A DNA stretch of 13,308 bases. It comes from an uncultured Prevotella sp. GTDB taxonomy: Bacteria; Bacteroidota; Bacteroidia; Bacteroidales; Bacteroidaceae. Position 1 is the stretch's first letter; each line of letters starts with the position of its first letter. Below the pieces are notes generated by a model. It was not told where the DNA came from. It did no database searches and saw only the letters and a list, made by a program, of their open reading frames with translations. A program made the position numbers and the translations under genes. The stretch covers positions 1 through 13,308 of the forward strand of contig USFX01000059.1 of NCBI GenBank assembly GCA_900553965.1. Direction: 5' to 3'. Positions 7,900 to 13,308 of this stretch are shown here, piece after piece.

Positions 7900-8931
7900 T
7901 TACTTTTTTGAATGATTTATCTTGAACATCTTGAATTTGTCATAGTGATAGTTCAATCTCTTTATGAATCGTTCTTTGCGTGTCAGACTTTTCCATAGTT
8001 TCGGATTGGCGTGACCAAAAGCGACCTCGGAATATATTTTCACTATACTGTGACGTGTGTCGATTATTGGTCTCAGCAGGAAGTTTGGTATTTTGAGTTT
8101 ACATAACATCTCCTCCTGCACTGCTTTTTGAGCATCTGCGAATTGTGTGTATAACTGCATGGAGGCATTTACTCCGACTCTATATTTAAAAGAAGGCATG
8201 TTGTTCATGACACATCCGAAGAAATACGTGTATGCCGTCTGTAGTGCATAGTCAGTGACTGGTTCGAAATCTTCATTGAAGCCTCCGATCTCAAGCAACT
8301 TCTCACGGTTGAACAGGCTTGCGATGAGCAGTCCGCCGGAAGCGAGAAACTGGTCGAACAGCGTGTAGTTGAAGTGATCTTTCTCGATGAGCCGTCCGCC
8401 GTTTTTCTTGCGTGGGAATTTCGGATTGTTGATGATTTTACCGCGAGTGTTTATGGTCACATATTTAGATACGATACATTTGTCTCCGGCTTCTTCCTGC
8501 AGTGTCATCAGACGTTTCAAAGTCCATGGAAAAAACAAGTCGTCGTCATGACAGAACGTGACATAGTCAGCCTTTGCCAACTCTATACCGCGGTTGCAGC
8601 TTCCGTTCAGTCCGATATTTGCCATGTTCCTGTAGTACCGGACATTGTCCGCCTTGCTTTCTTTCACAACCTTTTCATTGGGACTGCGCTCGGCCATGTC
8701 ATAGTTGTCGACCACGATTATTTCATACGGGAATTTACAATTCTGATCGAGGACAGAGCGTAATGACTTTCTGAAAAAGTTGGCTCTGTTGTACACCGGC
8801 ATTATAACTGAGACCGTAGGGCGTGCGCCGTTCTCCGGATTGCCGTATCTCAACTGACTTTCAACACCGGCAATTCTTTCAAAACAGTTCTTTTTTGAGA
8901 ACAGACTATTTTTTATTTTCTCAGTATCCAT
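7900..8931 (-). CDS. Family 2 glycosyltransferase
   Basis: Predicted GT-A fold glycosyltransferase of 343 aa for a surface polysaccharide. A leader of about 37 residues precedes VSVIMPVYNRANFFRKSLRSVL (about 40-60), the start of the nucleotide-binding half. IIVVDNYD follows at about 71-78, NIGLNGSCNRGIELAKADYV at about 105-124, and the metal-binding DDD at 129-131 (FCHDDDLFF). No membrane segment is obvious; the basic C-terminus (KRLNYHYDKFKMFKINHSKK) could hold it at the inner face of the membrane. The donor and acceptor sugars are not readable. It lies between the reductase and the ThDP gene with gaps of 19 and 9 bases, so it is very likely co-transcribed with them and a candidate for transfer of the sugar they make or of the one next to it. 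Confidence 0.87.
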   Translation of the reverse strand: MDTEKIKNSLFSKKNCFERIAGVESQLRYGNPENGARPTVSVIMPVYNRANFFRKSLRSVLDQNCKFPYEIIVVDNYDMAERSPNEKVVKESKADNVRYYRNMANIGLNGSCNRGIELAKADYVTFCHDDDLFFPWTLKRLMTLQEEAGDKCIVSKYVTINTRGKIINNPKFPRKKNGGRLIEKDHFNYTLFDQFLASGGLLIASLFNREKLLEIGGFNEDFEPVTDYALQTAYTYFFGCVMNNMPSFKYRVGVNASMQLYTQFADAQKAVQEEMLCKLKIPNFLLRPIIDTRHSIVKIYSEVAFGHANPKLWKSLTRKERFIKRLNYHYDKFKMFKINHSKK

Positions 8932-8950
8932 TCAAATGATTATTTATGTT

Positions 8951-9868
8951 TTATATTCTTAGGGAACGACGTGTGTCTATGATTGTTCTTATAACGTCAT
9001 CAAAGCCATGTTCCATGCTGTATCCGGTGACAGATTTCATCTTGGCTATGTTCGGTCGCAGGGAAACCATATTGGCAGTTATTATGGCTCCGTAATCAAG
9101 ATGACTGTCGGACTTTGCCAGATATTTCATCCGTTCAATGAACTCACGTAGTCTTCGTGTGTCATCAGATGCGATGTTGTAGACCTCATGCCGGAACCTA
9201 TCGTCATGAAAAGCGTGCTCGCAGAGCTTTGTTATCTGCACGGCGGCATCCTTAACATAGAGGAAATTCCAGTTCTGTGTACATGCGCTCAGTTTTATAC
9301 ACTCATTGCGCAGCATCTTGTCTATACTGCTGATTATGAGCGTCCATGGGTGATCATTCTCTCCGTAGATACTGAATATGCGTAGATGAATGTATCTGAT
9401 GCCGATTTCTTCACATAGCTTGAATGCCTTTTCCTTCACTTCCAGTTTGGCTTTCCCATATTCGGAGAAAGGCTGGCATGGTGTTTCTTCCGTTATCTCA
9501 GACACAACCGTCCCATATTCAGCCTGCGAACCGGACTCAACGAACAGGCGGCACCCCATTTCTTTGGCGCTCCGTATGGCAGCTATCGTATTCTGAATGT
9601 TTTCTTTCTGGATATCCTTAATGTCGCGTCCGGAATGTCCAGTACCCTCCCAGGCAAGATTGATGAAGATGTCGACTTTCTCAATCTTTTCGTGGAGTTT
9701 TCCGTATTCGGACATTTCCGACTCTATTCTCGTGACACGCCGATTGTCCCACGAGCCTTTACCGTGTCTGCATACTGCATATATCTCGCAGTCAGACACC
9801 GATAGCAGATATGTGATAAGCTCACTTCCTATGAAACTTGTGGCTCCTGTAATGACGTAGCGTATCAT
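8951..9868 (-). CDS. NAD(P)-dependent sugar epimerase/reductase, YerF- or abequose-synthase-like
   Basis: Extended short-chain dehydrogenase of 305 aa in the NAD-dependent epimerase/dehydratase family. The Rossmann loop is GATSFIG at 8-14, with serine in the middle position where glycine is common. The catalytic set is visible as S112/S114 in ESGSQAEYG and Y137-x3-K141 in EYGKAK. The family includes CDP-abequose and CDP-paratose synthases and YerF, all of which reduce a keto group on a CDP-3,6-dideoxysugar. Which of these applies cannot be read from motifs alone. The ThDP enzyme in the same operon favours a YerF-like role: reducing the keto group of the acetyl branch. Without it, simple C4 reduction to a linear dideoxyhexose would be the default reading. 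The gene starts 60 bases after the rfbG stop and is more AT-rich than rfbG. Confidence 0.85.
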   Translation of the reverse strand: MIRYVITGATSFIGSELITYLLSVSDCEIYAVCRHGKGSWDNRRVTRIESEMSEYGKLHEKIEKVDIFINLAWEGTGHSGRDIKDIQKENIQNTIAAIRSAKEMGCRLFVESGSQAEYGTVVSEITEETPCQPFSEYGKAKLEVKEKAFKLCEEIGIRYIHLRIFSIYGENDHPWTLIISSIDKMLRNECIKLSACTQNWNFLYVKDAAVQITKLCEHAFHDDRFRHEVYNIASDDTRRLREFIERMKYLAKSDSHLDYGAIITANMVSLRPNIAKMKSVTGYSMEHGFDDVIRTIIDTRRSLRI

Positions 9869-9928
9869 GGTGATGTGTTTAATCGTTGTTTTGGGGTTCT
9901 CTGCATCATTTACCGTTATATATGTCAG

Positions 9929-11005
9929 TTATCGGGAAACATATTTCCCGATTTCCTCCACGCACAGCCCATAGACATCCTCACTGCGGTATCTGCGGTA
10001 CCAGTCTGTGGTGAGACGGATACAGCCGTCGATGTCCATGCGCGGTTCCCATCCGAGGCGGAACTTCGCCTTCGAGATGTCGAGCATGAGCAGGTTGGCT
10101 TCATGCGGCGCGTCGGGGTCTGACAGGTCGCGCAGCTCGCCGCGGCCATAACAGCGGACGAGTTTTTCCGCGACTTCCCATACAGGAGTGATGCTTTCGG
10201 CGCGGGGGCCGAAGTTCCACCCTTCGCAGAAAGCCGTGGGCTCCTGCCACATCTTCCTGGCCAGCAGCATATATCCGCTGAGCGGTTCGAGGACGTGCTG
10301 CCACGGGCGTACGGCCTTCGGTGAACGGATTCCGATGGGACGGCCCTCTTCGATGGCCCGGATGCAGTCCGGGATGATGCGGTCCTTGGCCCAGTCGCCG
10401 CCTCCGACGACATTTCCCGCGCGGACACTCGCAATCGCCTTGCCGTGGCGAGCGTATTGCGCCGGATTGAAGAAACTGCGGCGCCACGACGATATGGCGA
10501 TTTCGGCTGCTCCCTTTGACGATGAATACGGGTCGTAACCACCCATAGGCTCATCCTCGCGGTAGCCCCAGATCTGCTCGCGGTTTTCATAACACTTGTC
10601 CGTCGTGATCATCACGCCCACCTTCACACTGTCCGTCGCGCGTATGGCCTCCATCACGTTGATGGTGCCCATGACGTTGGTCTCGTACGTCTCCACCGGA
10701 ATGTCATAGCTGAGGCGCACCAGCGGCTGTGCCGCAAGGTGGAAGACGATTTCCGGCCGGTGTTCGGCGAATATCGCTTTCATCCTCGCACCGTCACGGA
10801 TGTCGGCCCGGATGTCGGCCTCAATTCTGTTACCTATGCCCGAGAGCACATAATTGTCACGCTCTGAAAACGGGTCAAGACCCACGCCTGTCACCCGCGC
10901 TCCCAGTTCGTGGAGCCAGATGCTCAGCCATGAGCCTTTGAAACCGGTATGTCCCGTGACGAGGACACGCTTGCCGGCGAAGAACCCTTCAAATATATCT
11001 GTCAA
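9929..11005 (-). CDS. rfbG: CDP-glucose 4,6-dehydratase
   Basis: Converts CDP-glucose to CDP-4-keto-6-deoxyglucose, the second step of CDP-3,6-dideoxyhexose synthesis (DdhB in Yersinia). The 358-aa protein matches the family's usual length of about 355-360. It shows GHTGFKG at 18-24 for NAD binding, the T135-D136-K137 dehydratase signature in MITTDKCYEN, Y160-SSS-K164 as the catalytic YxxxK, and the family segment VRAGNVVGGGDWAKDRIIPD. The start codon is TTG at 11005: an in-frame stop lies at 11017-11015 and no ATG or GTG exists between it and the conserved GKRVLVTGHTG. The gene is 51 bases downstream of rfbH and distinctly GC-richer than the glycosyltransferase genes. Confidence 0.95.
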   Translation of the reverse strand: MTDIFEGFFAGKRVLVTGHTGFKGSWLSIWLHELGARVTGVGLDPFSERDNYVLSGIGNRIEADIRADIRDGARMKAIFAEHRPEIVFHLAAQPLVRLSYDIPVETYETNVMGTINVMEAIRATDSVKVGVMITTDKCYENREQIWGYREDEPMGGYDPYSSSKGAAEIAISSWRRSFFNPAQYARHGKAIASVRAGNVVGGGDWAKDRIIPDCIRAIEEGRPIGIRSPKAVRPWQHVLEPLSGYMLLARKMWQEPTAFCEGWNFGPRAESITPVWEVAEKLVRCYGRGELRDLSDPDAPHEANLLMLDISKAKFRLGWEPRMDIDGCIRLTTDWYRRYRSEDVYGLCVEEIGKYVSR

Positions 11006-11056
11006 GATACGGTCTTATTATATAAATAATGTGGAGGACCGGCCGTGGCCGCCCCT

Positions 11057-12400
11057 TCAATTCTTTGTCTCGCAGAATTCGCGGATGGACTCAATCATCC
11101 AGTCCGTCATCTCACCGGTCATGCCCGGATAGACGCCTATCCAGAATCCGTTGTTCATGATGAAGTCGGTGTTGGTCAGCTCTCCGACGACGCGGTAGCC
11201 CTCTCCCGTGCGGCGCATTTCGTCAAACGCGGGATGCTTGATGAGATTGCCGGCAAAGAGGTTGCGCGTCTGTATCTTCCGGCTTTCGAGAAAGCCCGTA
11301 AGGTCGTTGCGCGTGAAGCCGGCGTCGTCCTTGACGGCGATGAGAAATCCGAACCACGACGGATTTGAGTTCTCCTCGGCCACGGGCAGAATCAGCTGCC
11401 GGAGGTCCTTCAGCCCGTCGTAGAGCTTTCGGTAGTTGGCCCGTCGTGCCGCCACGATGCTGTCAGCCTTTTCCAGCTGGGCGCATCCGATGGCCGCCTG
11501 CATGTCGGTGGCTTTCAGGTTGAAGCCGAAATGGCTGTAGACGTATTTGTGGTCGTATCCATAAGGCAGCTCGCCGAACTGGCCGGTGAAGCGGACCTTG
11601 CACGTGTTGTCCACACCGCCCACACACCAGCAGTCGCGGCCCCAGTCGCGGAACGAGCGGGTGATTTTGTTGAGCAGCGGATTGTCCGTATAGACCGCGC
11701 CGCCCTCACCCATCGTGATATGATGAGGAGGATAGAACGACGACGTTCCGATGTCGCCCCATGTTCCTGTCTTTCGGGTCACGCCGTCGATGGTATATTC
11801 AGAGCCGAGCGCGTCGCAGTTGTCCTCGACGAGCCACAGTCCGTGGCGTTCGCAGAACTCCTTCACGGCCTTGATGTTGAACGGATTGCCGAGCGAGTGG
11901 GCCATCATGACGGCCTTCGTCTTTTCCGATAGAGCCTCTTCAAGACGGGCAACATCGACATTGAATCCCGGCAGACAGACGTCCACGAACACCGGCACGG
12001 CCCCGAACTGGATTATCGGATTGACCGTCGTGGGAAATCCCGCAGCCACCGTGATCACTTCGTCGCCACGGCGTATGCAGCGTTCACCCAGCTTCGGTGA
12101 CGTCAGTGTATAGAAAGCCAGCAGATTGGCGCTCGAACCGCTGTTTGTCAGCGCGCAGTATTTCACGCCCAGCCATTCGGCCAGCCGCGTCTCGAACTTG
12201 TGTGCCCACGGGCCGGCCGTCAGCCAGAAGTCCAGTGACGAGTCAACCAGATTGACCATTTCCTTTTCGTCAAAAAAGCGTCCGCCATAGTTGACGAACG
12301 ACTTGCCGGGAGTGAAATCCTTCTTTCCGGCGTGTGCCACTTGATAGTATCTGCGTGTCAGTTCAAGTATCTGTTCTTTCAGTTCTTCCTTACTTTCCAT
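11057..12400 (-). CDS. rfbH: CDP-4-keto-6-deoxyglucose 3-dehydrase (E1, iron-sulfur PMP enzyme)
   Basis: Removes the C3 hydroxyl of CDP-4-keto-6-deoxyglucose together with a reductase (E3, DdhD), the step that defines 3,6-dideoxyhexoses; DdhC in Yersinia. The fold is the aspartate-aminotransferase type used by sugar aminotransferases. The usual PLP lysine is replaced by histidine (H226, in SFYPPHHITMGEGG), the hallmark of this dehydrase. Four cysteines for a [2Fe-2S] cluster are present: C195, C257, C259 and C267. Their spacing is C-X61-C-X1-C-X7-C, against the published C-X57-C-X1-C-X7-C of Yersinia E1; the four extra residues fall in a loop near residues 203-212. The frame stays open to 12529, but that would overlap rfbF by 85 bases and add 43 unconserved residues. 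ATG at 12400 (MESKEELKEQ) gives 447 aa, close to the usual 437, and leaves a 44-base gap after rfbF. The reductase partner is not in the window. Confidence 0.94.
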   Translation of the reverse strand: MESKEELKEQILELTRRYYQVAHAGKKDFTPGKSFVNYGGRFFDEKEMVNLVDSSLDFWLTAGPWAHKFETRLAEWLGVKYCALTNSGSSANLLAFYTLTSPKLGERCIRRGDEVITVAAGFPTTVNPIIQFGAVPVFVDVCLPGFNVDVARLEEALSEKTKAVMMAHSLGNPFNIKAVKEFCERHGLWLVEDNCDALGSEYTIDGVTRKTGTWGDIGTSSFYPPHHITMGEGGAVYTDNPLLNKITRSFRDWGRDCWCVGGVDNTCKVRFTGQFGELPYGYDHKYVYSHFGFNLKATDMQAAIGCAQLEKADSIVAARRANYRKLYDGLKDLRQLILPVAEENSNPSWFGFLIAVKDDAGFTRNDLTGFLESRKIQTRNLFAGNLIKHPAFDEMRRTGEGYRVVGELTNTDFIMNNGFWIGVYPGMTGEMTDWMIESIREFCETKN

Positions 12401-12444
12401 GTATGTGTCTATAGTGTAAATATCATATTCTTTTCCGATTCTCT

Positions 12445-13224
12445 CTACCACGTCATCCAAGGCGCCTTGCCGGCATCCCACATCTCGTTGAGCTCGATGT
12501 TGTCGCGCATGATGTCCATGCATTTCCAAAATCCACGGTACTTGTACGCCTGAACCTTTCCGTCTCTGACAAGGCCTTCCAGCGGGCCGCGCTCAAAGAC
12601 AATCGTGTCGTCGCCCTCCGGAATATAGTCGAACACTTCCGGATTGCAGACAAAATATCCAATGTTGATCCAGTTGCCGTCACCGTCCGGCTTCTCCAGG
12701 AACGATTTGACCTCACCCGTGGCGTGGTCAATCTGAACCGAGCCGAACTTTCCCTGAGGCTTATATACGGTCATCGAGATGGCCTTGCCGCTGGCCTTGT
12801 GTGCACGGATGGTGTCGGCAATGTCGAGGTCAGTGACACCGTCGCCGTATGTGAGCAGGAACGGCTCGTCGCCCACATATTTCTGAACCCGCTTCAGCCG
12901 GCTGCCCGTCATCGTGGTCAGCCCCGTGTCTACCAGCGTCACCTTCCACGGCTCCGAATGATTGTCCAGAATCCGGGTCTCTCCGCTGGAGATGTCCACC
13001 GCAATGTCACAGTTGTGAAAGCGGTAATTCGTGAAATACTCCTTTATTATAGACTGCTTATAACCGCAGCAGATAATAAAGTCATTGATACCGTATTGTG
13101 AGTATGTCTTCATGATGTGCCACAGTATCGGCTTACCGCCAATCTCGACCATCGGCTTCGGTATGCTTACCGTCGCCTCGCTAAGTCTTGACCCAAAACC
13201 TCCTGCGAAAATTACAGCTTTCAT
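12445..13224 (-). CDS. rfbF: Glucose-1-phosphate cytidylyltransferase
   Basis: Makes CDP-glucose from CTP and glucose-1-phosphate, the entry step of the CDP-dideoxysugar pathway (DdhA in Yersinia). The 259-aa length is that of the family (about 257). The nucleotidyltransferase signature AGGFGSRLSEAT begins at about residue 7 and is followed by IPKPMVEIGGKPILWHIMK. The segment FLLTYGDGVTDLDI holds the metal-binding aspartates, and GSVQIDHATGEVKSFLEKP and WINIGYFVCNPEVFDYI follow as expected. It is the first gene of the operon visible here. Only 84 bases lie between its ATG and the window edge, and I see no good Bacteroides-type promoter in them, so transcription may come from further upstream. 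Confidence 0.95.
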   Translation of the reverse strand: MKAVIFAGGFGSRLSEATVSIPKPMVEIGGKPILWHIMKTYSQYGINDFIICCGYKQSIIKEYFTNYRFHNCDIAVDISSGETRILDNHSEPWKVTLVDTGLTTMTGSRLKRVQKYVGDEPFLLTYGDGVTDLDIADTIRAHKASGKAISMTVYKPQGKFGSVQIDHATGEVKSFLEKPDGDGNWINIGYFVCNPEVFDYIPEGDDTIVFERGPLEGLVRDGKVQAYKYRGFWKCMDIMRDNIELNEMWDAGKAPWMTW

Positions 13225-13274
13225 ATTTGTTCTTTATATCTGATTACAACAATTTCCATTGACATTTGTGTGTC

Positions 13275-13293
13275 CTTCTCTTGGCAAGAGAAG
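13275..13293. repeat. Perfect 9-bp inverted repeat upstream of rfbF
   Basis: CTTCTCTTG at 13275-13283 and CAAGAGAAG at 13285-13293 are exact reverse complements around one base; as RNA this would fold as a 7-bp stem with a 5-base loop. It lies 51 bases before the rfbF start on the - strand. It could be an operator, or the end of an upstream gene's transcript. No T-run follows it on either strand, so neither role can be settled from this sequence. Confidence 0.35.
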
Positions 13294-13308
13294 TATTATT
13301 GGCTACAA

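Noticed and set aside
8951..9868. Straightforward abequose, paratose or tyvelose locus
   Set aside because: This would leave the ThDP enzyme unexplained, and no CDP-tyvelose epimerase is seen; kept only as an alternative.
1..13308. Mobile elements, CRISPR array, tRNA or rRNA
   Set aside because: No transposase, integrase or regularly spaced repeat array was found, and I recognised no tRNA or rRNA sequence in the short intergenic gaps.

Overview
The window reads as chromosome of a Bacteroidota bacterium, most like Prevotella or a close Prevotellaceae relative. The basis is an outer-membrane beta-barrel receptor with a carboxypeptidase-like N-terminal domain, a secreted tandem GH43 enzyme, start sites without Shine-Dalgarno sequences, one promoter candidate of the Bacteroides type, and intergenic direct/inverted repeat families. 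The taxonomic call is inference from gene types, not a database match. No rRNA, tRNA, CRISPR array, transposase or integrase was seen.

Layout. Bases 1-160 hold a hairpin and a G-rich repeated motif ahead of a + strand gene for a TonB-dependent-receptor-like outer membrane protein (161-2692). This gene converges on a - strand gene for a two-domain glycoside hydrolase family 43 protein (2904-4904). The 211 bases between them contain a repeat family with three direct copies and one inverted copy. A 207-base AT-rich gap, carrying a promoter candidate for the GH43 gene, separates this carbohydrate-utilisation part from the rest.

From 5112 to 13224 all seven genes lie on the - strand with short gaps or an overlap, so they probably form one operon read from the right edge leftwards: rfbF (glucose-1-phosphate cytidylyltransferase), rfbH (the iron-sulfur/PMP C3-dehydrase E1), rfbG (CDP-glucose 4,6-dehydratase), an NAD(P)-dependent epimerase/reductase, a GT2 glycosyltransferase, an acetolactate-synthase-like thiamine diphosphate (ThDP) enzyme, and a second GT2 glycosyltransferase.

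How they work together. RfbF, RfbG and RfbH are the core of the CDP-3,6-dideoxyhexose pathway. A ThDP enzyme plus a Rossmann reductase next to this core is the gene combination known from Yersinia pseudotuberculosis O:VI (YerE and YerF), where YerE adds a two-carbon unit from pyruvate to C4 of CDP-3,6-dideoxy-4-keto-glucose and YerF reduces the product to CDP-yersiniose A. The main hypothesis for this window is therefore a C4-branched 3,6-dideoxysugar (yersiniose-like) made for a surface polysaccharide of a gut- or mouth-type Bacteroidota, with the two GT2 enzymes adding it or neighbouring sugars. The partner reductase of RfbH (DdhD/E3) is not in the window and may lie beyond the right edge.
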